From positions 12,534-76,533 of the forward strand of contig NZ_JBAYPG010000014.1 in NCBI RefSeq assembly GCF_041677825.1: a stretch of 64,000 nt of DNA, given 5' to 3'. This stretch comes from Castellaniella sp041677825. GTDB taxonomy: Bacteria; Pseudomonadota; Gammaproteobacteria; Burkholderiales; Burkholderiaceae_B. Position numbers and translations under genes: made by a program. Of the stretch, positions 43,030-52,099 are shown piece after piece. Within the stretch, counting starts at the first letter, position 1, and each line of letters starts with the position of its first letter. The notes under the pieces were generated by a model, which saw only the letters and a program-made list of their open reading frames with translations, made no database searches and was not told where the DNA came from.

Positions 43030-43842
43030 TCAGGCGCCTTTGAATTGCGCCGGGCGCTTTTCGACAAAGGCAGCCACCCCCTCGCGGAAGTCCTGTGTCG
43101 TGGTGCACGTGATGAAGCCCGCGGCCTCTGCATCGAGATGGGCGTCGAGATCGTGCTGCAGGGCAGTGCGCAGCAGGCGGCGCAATTGCCCGTAGGCGAT
43201 GGTGGGCCCTTTTGCCAGGCGCTGCAGCAGCCGTTCTGTGGTCGATGCCAGTTCGGAACCATCCAGCACCTGGTTGATGAGACCCAGGCGCAGGGCTTCT
43301 TCGGCTTCGATCATATCGCCCAGAAGAGCCAGTTCAGTGGCCTTGCGCAGGCCCACCATGCGCGGCAACAGCCACGATGTGGAGCAGTCGCAACTGGTGC
43401 CGATGAGCGGATAGGCCACACCAAAGCGGGTTGCGCGGTCTGCCAGCACGAAATCGGCGTTCAGCATGACGCCCAGGCCTGCTCCGGCCACGGCACCCTG
43501 TACCGTACAGACAATGGGGGCGTTCTGCTGTGCAAGCAGGCGCAGGGCATCGTGCAGGCTGCGGATCAGGGCAGCGGCCACGGCTTCGGGCGCCGCGCGC
43601 ATGGCCTGAACGTCGCCACCGGCCATGAATGCGCGGCCTGCTCCGCTCAGGTGGATGACGCGTACCCGGCGTTCCTGGGCCAGCGTCCTGCAGCACTGGA
43701 GGAACGCGTCGGCCATGTGGGTGTCGATGGCATTCAGGGCCTGGGGACGATTGAATCGGATCCGGGCAATCCCGTGATCATCCAGTTCATACAGAAGCGG
43801 GGATGCTGGGGCGGTATCCGCCGGCTTGGCAGTGGTTGGCAT
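43030..43842 (-). CDS. Enoyl-CoA isomerase/hydratase family protein, PaaG-like
   Basis: A 270-residue crotonase. The two hydratase glutamates are not in place (G-A-G-L-G-V and F-G-V-A-Y-P), while an aspartate occurs in the segment C-D-C-S-T-S-W-L-L-P-R, as in PaaG/ECI-type isomerases. A double-bond isomerase is therefore more likely than a hydratase. ATG 43842 has GAGG upstream and is 10 bp after the acyl-CoA dehydrogenase gene; a longer frame reads into that gene. Confidence 0.87.
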   Translation of the reverse strand: MPTTAKPADTAPASPLLYELDDHGIARIRFNRPQALNAIDTHMADAFLQCCRTLAQERRVRVIHLSGAGRAFMAGGDVQAMRAAPEAVAAALIRSLHDALRLLAQQNAPIVCTVQGAVAGAGLGVMLNADFVLADRATRFGVAYPLIGTSCDCSTSWLLPRMVGLRKATELALLGDMIEAEEALRLGLINQVLDGSELASTTERLLQRLAKGPTIAYGQLRRLLRTALQHDLDAHLDAEAAGFITCTTTQDFREGVAAFVEKRPAQFKGA

Positions 43843-43852
43843 GACGATGACC

Positions 43853-45100
43853 TCAGGATACGCGGTAATAGGGGGCGGTGGAACCCAGCGACTGGCGCGC
43901 GCGGGCCAGTTCATCGCGGGCGATGGTACGCAGGTGGACCTCGTCGGGGCCGTCGAAATAACGCATCGCGCGGCCCCAGGACCACAGGTAGGACAAGGGC
44001 GTATCCGGTGTGACCCCCATGGCACCAAAGACCTGCATGGCCCGATCCAGCACCTGTGTCTGCAGGCGTGCGGCCACCAGCTTGATGGCCGAGACGTCGA
44101 CATGGGCCGCCTTGTTGCCGAGCACGTCCATTCGCCAGGCGGCGCGCAGCACCAGAAGGCGGGCCTGGTCGATCTCGATGCGCGACTGCGCAATCCAGTC
44201 GCGGATATTGGCATATTCGGACAGGGCCTTGCCAAAGGCCTTGCGGCTCAGGGCCCGCTCGCACATGAGTTCCAGCGCCAGCTCGCATTGGCCGATGCTG
44301 CGCATGCAGTGATGTACGCGACCCGGCCCCAGGCGGGCCTGGGCCAGGGCAAAGCCGGCGTGCTCCTGGCCCAGCAAGGCACTGGCAGGTACCCGGACAT
44401 CTGCGTACCGGATTTCACAGTGGCCCTCGGTGGCGTGGTGGTGCATGATGGCCACATTGCGCTCGATGGTGACCCCGGGCGTGTCCAGTGGCACGATGAC
44501 CATCGAATGGCGCTGGTGCCGGGGTGCATCCGGCGCTTCGTTGCTCACGCCCATCACGATGGCAAAGCGGCAATGCGGATGCAGGGCCCCTGTCGTGAAC
44601 CACTTGCGCCCGTTGATGACATAGTGATCCCCGTCGCGCCGTATGGTGGTGCTGATGTTGGTGGCATCCGACGAGGCCACATCAGGTTCGGTCATCGAGA
44701 AGCACGAGCGGATTTCGCCTTCGAGCAGGGGATTCAGCCAGCGCTCGCGCTGTGCTTCGGTAGCAAACAGGTGCAGCAACTCCATGTTGCCCGTATCGGG
44801 TGCATTGCAATTGAAGATTTCCGACGCCCACGGGATGCGCCCCATGATTTCAGCCAGAGGCGCATATTGCAGATTGCTCAGGCGCGTGCCGGGTTCGTCG
44901 TCTTTCAGGCCCGGCAGGAACAGGTTCCAGAGGCCCGCTTCGCGTGCCCTGGCCTTGAGCGGTTCGAGAATGGCGACGGGATGCTCGCCCTGGGCGGCCT
45001 GGGCTTCGTAGGCGGCATATTGGGGCAGGACATGGCGCTGCATGAACTGTTGCAGTGTCTTCTGCATCGCCTGGGTTTCCTGGGGGTAGTCAAAATCCAC
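43853..45100 (-). CDS. Acyl-CoA dehydrogenase, ACAD10/ACAD11 type
   Basis: A 415-residue flavoprotein with markers of the ACAD10/11 dehydrogenase domain: F-N-C-N-A-P-D-T-G-N-M-E, C-F-S-M-T-E-P-D-V-A-S-S-D-A-T-N, L-G-P-G-R-V-H-H-C-M-R and the C-terminal F-D-G-P-D-E-V-H. The last segment aligns with the classical Y-E-G-T-S, giving aspartate (D383) at the place of the catalytic glutamate. It directly follows an APH-fold kinase gene (26 bp), mirroring the kinase-dehydrogenase fusion of animal ACAD10/11 and the LvaA-LvaC pair. A role in removing a 4-phospho group from acyl-CoAs is inferred. Confidence 0.88.
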   Translation of the reverse strand: MDFDYPQETQAMQKTLQQFMQRHVLPQYAAYEAQAAQGEHPVAILEPLKARAREAGLWNLFLPGLKDDEPGTRLSNLQYAPLAEIMGRIPWASEIFNCNAPDTGNMELLHLFATEAQRERWLNPLLEGEIRSCFSMTEPDVASSDATNISTTIRRDGDHYVINGRKWFTTGALHPHCRFAIVMGVSNEAPDAPRHQRHSMVIVPLDTPGVTIERNVAIMHHHATEGHCEIRYADVRVPASALLGQEHAGFALAQARLGPGRVHHCMRSIGQCELALELMCERALSRKAFGKALSEYANIRDWIAQSRIEIDQARLLVLRAAWRMDVLGNKAAHVDVSAIKLVAARLQTQVLDRAMQVFGAMGVTPDTPLSYLWSWGRAMRYFDGPDEVHLRTIARDELARARQSLGSTAPYYRVS

Positions 45101-45126
45101 GAGAGACTCCTTTGTGCATCATTCGG

Positions 45127-46173
45127 TCAGAGGGCGGCGGCTTCGAGGCCGCGGCGCGCCACTGCGCTTGCCAGGGCGCCGATGTCGGCGGCATCGTCGG
45201 CCACCGCATTGCCCGCTCGCGCGCGCGCGGCAATGCCTTCGAAAATGACTGCGAGCCGCATCAGCGCAAATGCCCGATGGGACGGCCGCACCTGTTGCCC
45301 GGCCTGGTGGCGGTCTGTCAGATCATAGTAGCGTTGCAGATATTCGGCTTCTTGGGGGATGCCCAGTGCATTCAGGTCGAGCCCGCGAATGCCGCCATAC
45401 TCGGTGGGCAGGGTATGCCAGACGATGGTGTTGAAGGCCAGATCGGCCAGTGGATGCCCGAGGGTGGACAGTTCCCAGTCGAGTACCGCCACCACGCGCG
45501 GCTCGGTTGGATGGTACAGCAGGTTGTTCAGTTTGAAGTCGCCATGTGTGAGCGTGGTTTCGTCGTCGTCGAAGGGCTGCGCCTGCAACCATTCGAGCAG
45601 GCGGTCCACAGCCGGGTTGTCGGCCCCTTCGGTGAGCGACCATTGTTTTTGCCAGCGCCTGATCTGGCGCTCGAAGTAGCCCTGCGGACGCCCGAAATCG
45701 GCCAGCCCCACAGCCTGCCAGTCGACCTGATGCAGGGTGGCCAGCGTGTCCGCCATGGCAAGGTAGATCTGCCGGCGGACATCGGGTGCCATCCCCGGCA
45801 GGCCATTGTCGAAAAAGACCCGGCCGGGGACTTTCTCCATCAGATAGAAAGGGGTGTCCAGTATGTCGGTGTCTGCGTGATACAGCAGGACCGGGGGGAC
45901 CGGCAGATCCGTGTGCGCCAGGGCGGCCATGACCCGGTATTCACGATCCACGGCATGCGCCGAGGGCAGCAGCGGCCCCCCTGGCTGCTTGCGCAGGACC
46001 AGGGCCCGATTGCCATAGTTCAGGAAGAATGTCGGGTTCGATTGCCCGCCGCGGATGGGATCCACCTGCAGTTCACCTTGCAGCCCGGGCAGATGGTCCC
46101 GGATGAAACGATCGAGACGCCCGGTGTTCAGGAGGGGCGGCGCAGGTGGCAGGGTGGCGGAGTCCGTGGGCAT
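45127..46173 (-). CDS. APH-fold kinase, ACAD10/11 N-terminal / LvaA type
   Basis: A 348-residue aminoglycoside-phosphotransferase-fold protein. The ATP lysine is in L-V-L-R-K62, the catalytic loop is H210-G-D-F-K-L-N-N and the metal aspartate is in L-D232-W-E-L-S-T-L-G-H. This is the sub-family fused to the dehydrogenase in ACAD10/11 and found as LvaA in levulinate catabolism, where it phosphorylates 4-hydroxyacyl-CoA. Not an antibiotic-resistance gene by its context. ATG 46173 is 4 bp after the TRAP small-permease stop. Confidence 0.88.
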   Translation of the reverse strand: MPTDSATLPPAPPLLNTGRLDRFIRDHLPGLQGELQVDPIRGGQSNPTFFLNYGNRALVLRKQPGGPLLPSAHAVDREYRVMAALAHTDLPVPPVLLYHADTDILDTPFYLMEKVPGRVFFDNGLPGMAPDVRRQIYLAMADTLATLHQVDWQAVGLADFGRPQGYFERQIRRWQKQWSLTEGADNPAVDRLLEWLQAQPFDDDETTLTHGDFKLNNLLYHPTEPRVVAVLDWELSTLGHPLADLAFNTIVWHTLPTEYGGIRGLDLNALGIPQEAEYLQRYYDLTDRHQAGQQVRPSHRAFALMRLAVIFEGIAARARAGNAVADDAADIGALASAVARRGLEAAAL

Positions 46174-46177
46174 GGTA

Positions 46178-46720
46178 TTACAGGATGGGGTTGACGGCGT
46201 CAGCGTCCGGCTGCGGGTGCGCCTCGACAGGCAGGCCCCTGAAAGCACACACGACCTGGCGCGCCATTTCGAGCACCAGCAGGGCCATGGCCAGGGGCAT
46301 CATGATCAGCACCGGCCACATGAGCCAGAACTGCGTACCGATCTGCATGGTCCGCCCCAGCATCAGGCTGTTCCAGGTGTAGCGCATGACATACCACATG
46401 AGCACCGCGTGGATCAAGAGCTCGACGGTCAGTACGAAGGCCTGTACCCAGCGGCGTGTCGCGGGGCGCAGGCTGTTGCTGAGCGCGTCGAAACGCGGAA
46501 ACGTGCCTTTGCGGTGCGCATAGGGGATGGCCCAGAACACGATGAGCGGAAACGAGATCCGCTCGATCATGTTGTAGGCGCCGGGGATCAGATCGGTCTG
46601 CAGCCAGTAGCGGCCGACCACGCTGAGCACCGTGATCAGGATCATCGCCAGCAGCGACAGCCCGGCGCCGATGGCCGCCAGGCGGCGTTCGAAGGTATCG
46701 ATGGCGTGCCAGAACCTCAT
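46178..46720 (-). CDS. TRAP transporter small permease, DctQ type
   Basis: A 180-residue membrane protein with four helices, starting after a strong AAAGGAGG site. It is 11 bp after the large-permease gene. The gene order receptor-large-small is the reverse of the first TRAP system in this window. It should work with the large permease and the receptor encoded upstream. Confidence 0.88.
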   Translation of the reverse strand: MRFWHAIDTFERRLAAIGAGLSLLAMILITVLSVVGRYWLQTDLIPGAYNMIERISFPLIVFWAIPYAHRKGTFPRFDALSNSLRPATRRWVQAFVLTVELLIHAVLMWYVMRYTWNSLMLGRTMQIGTQFWLMWPVLIMMPLAMALLVLEMARQVVCAFRGLPVEAHPQPDADAVNPIL

Positions 46721-46731
46721 GTCGCCTCCTT

Positions 46732-48042
46732 TCAGCGGATCTGGCCGGGCAACCAGGTCACCAGGCCAGGGAAGAACAGCATCAGCACGGTGACCACCAG
46801 GGCACCCGCCACCGCAAAGACCAGTGCCGGCCTGAAGACTTCGCCTACCGGATAGCGCACCACGCTGGCGGCGGCATAGACCGAGAGGCCGACCGGCGGG
46901 GTCAGCAGGCCCAGCGAGATCATGAAGCAGGCCATGACGCCGAACCAGAGCAGGTCGATGTGCGCAGCCTGCAGCACGGGCAGCAGGATGGGCACCAGCA
47001 GGACGATCACCGCCGCCGATTCGAGAATCATGCCGGCCAGGAAAAACAGCAGCATGATGAAGACCAGCAATATCATGGGCGAGTCGAGCCAGGGCTGCAG
47101 CAGGTGCACGAGTTCGGTGGGCAAGCGCGAAAAGGCCAGAAAACGGGCCAGGATCTGGGCGCCGATCACCAGCATCATGAGCATGCCGGTGACCACCACC
47201 GAGTCGGTGAAGGCCTGGGCGATACCTTGCAGGGTGATGCGGCGCATCAGGAGCATGCCCGCCAGGGCCGTGAACGCACCGATGGCGCCAGCCTCACCGA
47301 CCGTGATGATGCCGCCGTAGATGCCGCCAAAGACCACGACCATGAGCACGATCACGAACCCGAAGGCCAGCAGGCTGCGGCGAAACAGCGCGGGGTCTTC
47401 GTCCTCGTCGGGCTGGATGCCGTCGGGGGCGCCAGGGCGGACTTCGGCGTAGAACAGCAGGCAGACGATGTAGACCGCCATGCAGATGAGGCCGGGAATG
47501 ATCAGGCCAATGAACAGATGCCCGATGGACACCATGGTGATCGAGCCGTAGATGATGACGATCAGGCTGGGCGGGATGATGGCCGACAGTGAGCCCGAGA
47601 CCGCTGCCAGCCCGATGGCGTAGCGGCGCGTGTAGCCGACGCGCTCGAGCTCGTCGCCGGCCAGCGAGGCCAGGGCGGCGGCACTGGCCGAGCCCGAGCC
47701 GCACACGGCCCCCAGCAGGCCGCCTGTCAGGATGGTGGCAACCCCCAGGGGGAAGCGCTTGTAGCCCGACAGGCGGTAGGCGACCCGGAACAGGTCGATG
47801 ATCACCCCGCCGCGCAGCAGCAGCTGCGCCATTGCCAGATACAGGGGGATGATGGACAGCGAATAAATGGACGCGGTGAAGAAAATATCCGGGCCGATGA
47901 TGCCGTTGAAGACCCGCGGCCCCGTCCACAGGGCGATGCCCACCAGGCCGGACCCCAGCAGCACCGTGGAGACGTTTTGCCCCAGCAGCAGAAACAGGGC
48001 GAACCAGCCTCCGATCAGCAGGAGGATGACGGAGTGATCCAT
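46732..48042 (-). CDS. TRAP transporter large permease, DctM type
   Basis: A 436-residue membrane protein with 12-13 helices. Family segments G-S-A-S-A-A near residue 118, P-P-S-L-I-V near 157 and L-T-P-P-V-G-L near 383 are present. GAGG precedes the ATG, 7 bp after the receptor gene. Confidence 0.92.
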   Translation of the reverse strand: MDHSVILLLIGGWFALFLLLGQNVSTVLLGSGLVGIALWTGPRVFNGIIGPDIFFTASIYSLSIIPLYLAMAQLLLRGGVIIDLFRVAYRLSGYKRFPLGVATILTGGLLGAVCGSGSASAAALASLAGDELERVGYTRRYAIGLAAVSGSLSAIIPPSLIVIIYGSITMVSIGHLFIGLIIPGLICMAVYIVCLLFYAEVRPGAPDGIQPDEDEDPALFRRSLLAFGFVIVLMVVVFGGIYGGIITVGEAGAIGAFTALAGMLLMRRITLQGIAQAFTDSVVVTGMLMMLVIGAQILARFLAFSRLPTELVHLLQPWLDSPMILLVFIMLLFFLAGMILESAAVIVLLVPILLPVLQAAHIDLLWFGVMACFMISLGLLTPPVGLSVYAAASVVRYPVGEVFRPALVFAVAGALVVTVLMLFFPGLVTWLPGQIR

Positions 48043-48049
48043 CTCGACC

Positions 48050-49132
48050 TCAGTTTGCCAGGTATTCGGCCACCCCGACCGGAACCTTGCCGCCCTGCTG
48101 CGTGATCAGGTCCATCCAGAGTCGTGCCGTGGCCTTGCCGGGGTGGCCTTTTTCGTCTGTCTGTTCGACCCATTTGATCCAGGTGTCGGCCGCCGCCCTG
48201 GCGATATGGTTCTGCATGGCTTCGGACAGGTCATCGATGGCGACGAACTGGCTGCCATCCGCCTCGGCCGCAGCCTTGACTTCCTCATCCTGCCGGTCGA
48301 TGCCGGCGGCGTTGTCCAGCGCAGTCTGGCGTGCGACCTTGTCCCAGGTGGCGCGTTCTTCGTCGGACAGGTTGTTCCAGACCTCGTCCGTGGTGGCCAG
48401 GTAGCTTTCCCAATGACCCAGCGAGACCCCGGTGATGGTGTACTTGAGCAGTTCCTGGAATGAATAGGATTTCCAGTCGCCGATGGATGACACCATGCCG
48501 TCGATCGTGCCGCGCGACAGGGCTTCATAGGCCTGCGCCGAAGGCATGGTGACCGGCGTGGCACCCAGTTCGGTGAGGACGATGGTGTGCAGGGCCGAGC
48601 CCGCCCGCAACGGCATGCCCTGCAGGTCTTCAGGGGATTTCAGGGCCTTGCCGGTCGTCGAGATGGCATAGGCGCCGGTGGCCCCCAGCGGCCAGGCATG
48701 GATGTTCTTGTCGGCAATCTCGTATTCATAGAAGGTCTTGCCGTCTTTCAGCTTGGCATCCGAATCCAGCAGGTTCTGGAACGCCTTGGTGGTCATCACC
48801 GAAGTCGTGTCATAGGTGGGCAACTGGGTGACGTCGGACAGGGCGAAGCGCCCTTCGTGATACGGCGCCAGCAAGGGTACGGCGACATCGATCGTACCGC
48901 CCTGCAGGGCATCGAGTTCGCGCCCCACGCTGGTCAGGGCACCGGCGTAGAAACGCTGGAACTCGATGTCGGATTCCTTTTCCATGGCATCGGCAAAGGG
49001 GTTCAGGTAGTTGCCGACCCAGAAATGGACTTCGGGCAGGCTGGCGGCGATCGTCAGGTCGGTGGCTTGCGCCGGCGCGGCCAGGCCAAGAATGGCCGCC
49101 GCGGACGCAGCCATGGCAAAGGGCTTGAGCAT
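48050..49132 (-). CDS. TRAP transporter substrate-binding protein, DctP family
   Basis: A 360-residue periplasmic receptor with a Sec signal peptide (cleavage after A-Q-A, about residue 24) and the DctP fold; L-Q-G-M-P-L-R holds the expected carboxylate-binding arginine. ATG 49132 has AGGAGA upstream; a frame 47 codons longer is a non-signal extension. First gene of the ten-gene operon, so the ligand probably is the operon's substrate, an organic acid. Confidence 0.9.
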   Translation of the reverse strand: MLKPFAMAASAAAILGLAAPAQATDLTIAASLPEVHFWVGNYLNPFADAMEKESDIEFQRFYAGALTSVGRELDALQGGTIDVAVPLLAPYHEGRFALSDVTQLPTYDTTSVMTTKAFQNLLDSDAKLKDGKTFYEYEIADKNIHAWPLGATGAYAISTTGKALKSPEDLQGMPLRAGSALHTIVLTELGATPVTMPSAQAYEALSRGTIDGMVSSIGDWKSYSFQELLKYTITGVSLGHWESYLATTDEVWNNLSDEERATWDKVARQTALDNAAGIDRQDEEVKAAAEADGSQFVAIDDLSEAMQNHIARAAADTWIKWVEQTDEKGHPGKATARLWMDLITQQGGKVPVGVAEYLAN

Positions 49133-49310
49133 GGTTGTCTCCTGATGTTTTAGGTGTGCGGCATGATGGTATCGCCCTTGTGCGCGGCATGCCCCCCCAG
49201 TAACGGGTAGGTACCGGCAGGCAGGTACCGGCGCTGCGTGGCCGATGATGGGCTGGGCTGGCCGCTTGCCCACCTGAGTGCAGTGTATGGCGGGGCCGAC
49301 CGCACCAGGG

Positions 49311-51968
49311 TCAGAGGATCCTGTCGTCCAGAAGTTTCAGGTCGCGTGCCCGGGCGACGGCATCGTCGCGCCCGCTGACCCCCAGCTTGCCGTAGATGTT
49401 GCGCAGGTGCCATTTGACCGTTTCCGGCGAGACACCCAGGACCTGGGCGATGCGCTTGTTCGACATGCTGTAGGAGAGCGCGGTGAGCACTTCGAGTTCG
49501 CGCTCGGAAAGTGGTTCCGTGAGGGTCGGCTGCCGGGCGGTCGGGGTGCCCTGGCTGCGCGCGGCCTGGGCCAGCAGCTGGTCCAGATAGTAGCCCGGCA
49601 AAGGATCCTGATCCAGATGGCATGCCGCGCAACGGTGGACCAGATCGAGCAGGGGCGGGCCCATGTCCAGCACTGTGCGCACCAGACCGAAGCTCTGGCA
49701 GCGCAACAGCGTTGCATAAAGCATATCGAGCGCCTGCCGGGAGTGCCCCAGCCGGTCCGACAGCAAGGCCTGGTGCAGGCGTACGCCATGGATATCCTGG
49801 CCAAAACAGGGCTTGCCCTGCGTGCTGGACAACTGTCGCAGCGCAGCCCGGTCATCACCGCTGGCGATATCGTGCAGGGCCGTGGCGTATCGGGCCAGAC
49901 CCAGGATTCTCCGGCTGCCGGCGCCGTCCATGCCCGCATGTCGCCCACTCAGCAAGAGCAGCTGCTGCAGGGTGTCGGTCGCGTTGCGCCAATCCTGCAT
50001 GGCCAGCAGGCAGCGCAGGCGCTCGCTGAGCGCAAATGCGAGCAGGCGAACCTGGGCCCGGCGCGATGCCATGTCCTCGAGACGTTCGAGGCTCTCGAGG
50101 GCCTCGAGCGGGTTGCCCGCTTTGCGGCGGCGCCGCGCGTAGGCCAGCGTGACGGTGACCAGGGCATCGGGCAGCACGACGCGCTCGATCGCATCCAGGC
50201 GACCCTCGAGCAGATTGTCGAAGGCCTCGAGCTCGTTGATTTCATACAGAACGGCGGACAGGTAGGCTGCGGCATTGCAGGCCGATTCGCTGTAGGGCCC
50301 CAGAGCCGCTTCGGCTTGTGCCAGTGCTTCCCGCAGAATGGGTTCTGCCTGCCGTACATTGCCTTCGAACAGCCAGGACAGCCCATGCAGGGATTGTGTC
50401 ATGACGTGCCCGAAGGCCGATGCCAGCAGCGGCTTGCCATCTTCGAGCAGCGGGGCCGGCCCCTGCAGGAATTCGCGAGCCTTGTCGTACTGGGCCAGGT
50501 GAGTGTGCAGCCAGCCCAGCAGGTTGCGGCGTCCGCCGATCAGCACGGCATCGGCACCCTGGCGCAGGCTCATCATTTCGGGCAGCAGGGCCTGGGCTGT
50601 ATCCAGGCTCTCTTCCTGCAAGGCGAGCGAAAACGCCAGCAGCAGCCGGTGCGCCTGTGCATCGCGTACCGCAGAACCGACACCCGCCAGCTGGTTCTGC
50701 AGCAGGTCCAGGGTTTCATGACAGGCAGAGAATTCGTGATAGCACAACTGGGTCCAGCCGCGCCAGAGCAGCAGGGCGGGGTGGTGATGCAGTGCGGTGC
50801 GCGGCAGTTGTGAGACGGCGCGCGCCAGTTCCTGCAGTTCTCCGGCCAGGAAAAGTTCACGGGCCCAGCATTCGACCCACTGTACGGCCTGGGTGACATC
50901 GTCGGCGGCCAGTGCATGGAAGACGGCATCACGCAAATGGCGTCTTTCGCCGAACCAGCGCGCCAGCGTCAGGTGCGCATGGTGCTGCTGATCGGCGTCC
51001 AGGGCCAGAAAGCGGTCGCGCAGCAATTCGCGAAACAGTGGGTGGAAGGCAAACCAGGCATCATCCTGATTGCGGGTCTGCGGGTTGACGAACAGGTTTT
51101 CCGTGCGCAGCCGCTCGAGCAGTTCAGGGCCGCGCTCGTCGCCGGCCAGTGCGCTGGCCAGAGAGGCATTGAAGCCCGATGCCATGGCGAGACGGCACAT
51201 CAGGCCGATTTCTTCCGGTGCCAGATGACACAGCACTTCGCGATTGAAATAAGCCGTGAAATCATGCGCATTCTGTACCGGCGCCGACGGTGCGCGCGGC
51301 TGCCAGGCCATCAGACGCAGGCCGGCGGCCCAGCCGTCGGTCAGTTCGAGCAGTTCGCGTGCATCGACCGTGTCATGGTCTGCCCTGCGTGACTGCATCA
51401 GAGCCCGGACCTCATCCAGCGTAAAGCGCAAATCGGCCGGCCCGACTTCTTCCAGGGCGCCCTGATCGCGCAGCCGCGCCAGGGAGATGCGGGGCAGGGT
51501 GCGCGAGACGATCACCACACGCAGATTGGCGGGGGCGAAGTCCAGCAAGGTCTGCAGCGCAGTATTGCCCTGCATTTCGCTGATGTTCTGCCAGTCGTCC
51601 AGAATCAGCGTCAGGGGCTGGCCACTGGCCATCAGCGCGCGCAGCAGCGCCAGCGCGATGGCATCAGCGCGTACAGCCGTGCCCCGGTTGTAGAGCAGAC
51701 GGGCTTCACGCGAAAGATCCGGGTTGATTGCATCCAGCGCATCGAAGAGGTCATCGAGCAGGTTCTGGCGATCGTCTCGCGACTGCACGGCCAGCCAGGC
51801 CACGTGCTGGCCAAGGGCCATGGCCAGGGCACGCCATTGCAGCGCCAGCGACGTCTTGCCGCTGCCTGCAGGCCCATGGATCAGAAAACAGGTTTTGTGA
51901 CGCGCCAGTTTGAGCTGTTCCAGCAGGCGGGTGCGTTCTATGCTGCCTGGCATCAGGCGCGGGTGCAT
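49311..51968 (-). CDS. MalT-like LuxR family transcriptional regulator (STAND ATPase)
   Basis: An 885-residue regulator. Walker A G-P-A-G-S-G-K-T is at 32-39 and Walker B L-T-L-I-L-D-D-W near 117-124. Long TPR-like helical repeats fill residues 300-800, and a LuxR helix-turn-helix (L-S-E-R-E-L-E-V-L ... V-K-W-H-L-R-N-I-Y) is at about 815-875. Such proteins are ligand- and ATP-activated. It ends 178 bp upstream of the TRAP receptor gene on the same strand, so it is the likely activator of the ten-gene operon. Confidence 0.9.
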   Translation of the reverse strand: MHPRLMPGSIERTRLLEQLKLARHKTCFLIHGPAGSGKTSLALQWRALAMALGQHVAWLAVQSRDDRQNLLDDLFDALDAINPDLSREARLLYNRGTAVRADAIALALLRALMASGQPLTLILDDWQNISEMQGNTALQTLLDFAPANLRVVIVSRTLPRISLARLRDQGALEEVGPADLRFTLDEVRALMQSRRADHDTVDARELLELTDGWAAGLRLMAWQPRAPSAPVQNAHDFTAYFNREVLCHLAPEEIGLMCRLAMASGFNASLASALAGDERGPELLERLRTENLFVNPQTRNQDDAWFAFHPLFRELLRDRFLALDADQQHHAHLTLARWFGERRHLRDAVFHALAADDVTQAVQWVECWARELFLAGELQELARAVSQLPRTALHHHPALLLWRGWTQLCYHEFSACHETLDLLQNQLAGVGSAVRDAQAHRLLLAFSLALQEESLDTAQALLPEMMSLRQGADAVLIGGRRNLLGWLHTHLAQYDKAREFLQGPAPLLEDGKPLLASAFGHVMTQSLHGLSWLFEGNVRQAEPILREALAQAEAALGPYSESACNAAAYLSAVLYEINELEAFDNLLEGRLDAIERVVLPDALVTVTLAYARRRRKAGNPLEALESLERLEDMASRRAQVRLLAFALSERLRCLLAMQDWRNATDTLQQLLLLSGRHAGMDGAGSRRILGLARYATALHDIASGDDRAALRQLSSTQGKPCFGQDIHGVRLHQALLSDRLGHSRQALDMLYATLLRCQSFGLVRTVLDMGPPLLDLVHRCAACHLDQDPLPGYYLDQLLAQAARSQGTPTARQPTLTEPLSERELEVLTALSYSMSNKRIAQVLGVSPETVKWHLRNIYGKLGVSGRDDAVARARDLKLLDDRIL

Positions 51969-52099
51969 GATGGGTCCGTGCGTATCGGGTGAGAAACCTT
52001 GAAAGCAAGGATTCTATCGTGCCCGCTTCTGGATGGCGATGCCGCCGGCTTGCACCGCGCGTTGCAATGCGGGGCGTTCATGGTCTCCGCGGGCGACGC

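Noticed and set aside
42019..44013. Plus-strand ORF of 664 aa
   Set aside because: It covers the nitronate-monooxygenase-like and crotonase genes in antisense; the composition is not protein-like.
45127..46173. Aminoglycoside resistance by the APH-fold protein
   Set aside because: The operon context and the close match to the ACAD10/11 kinase domain point to acyl-CoA metabolism, not antibiotic modification.
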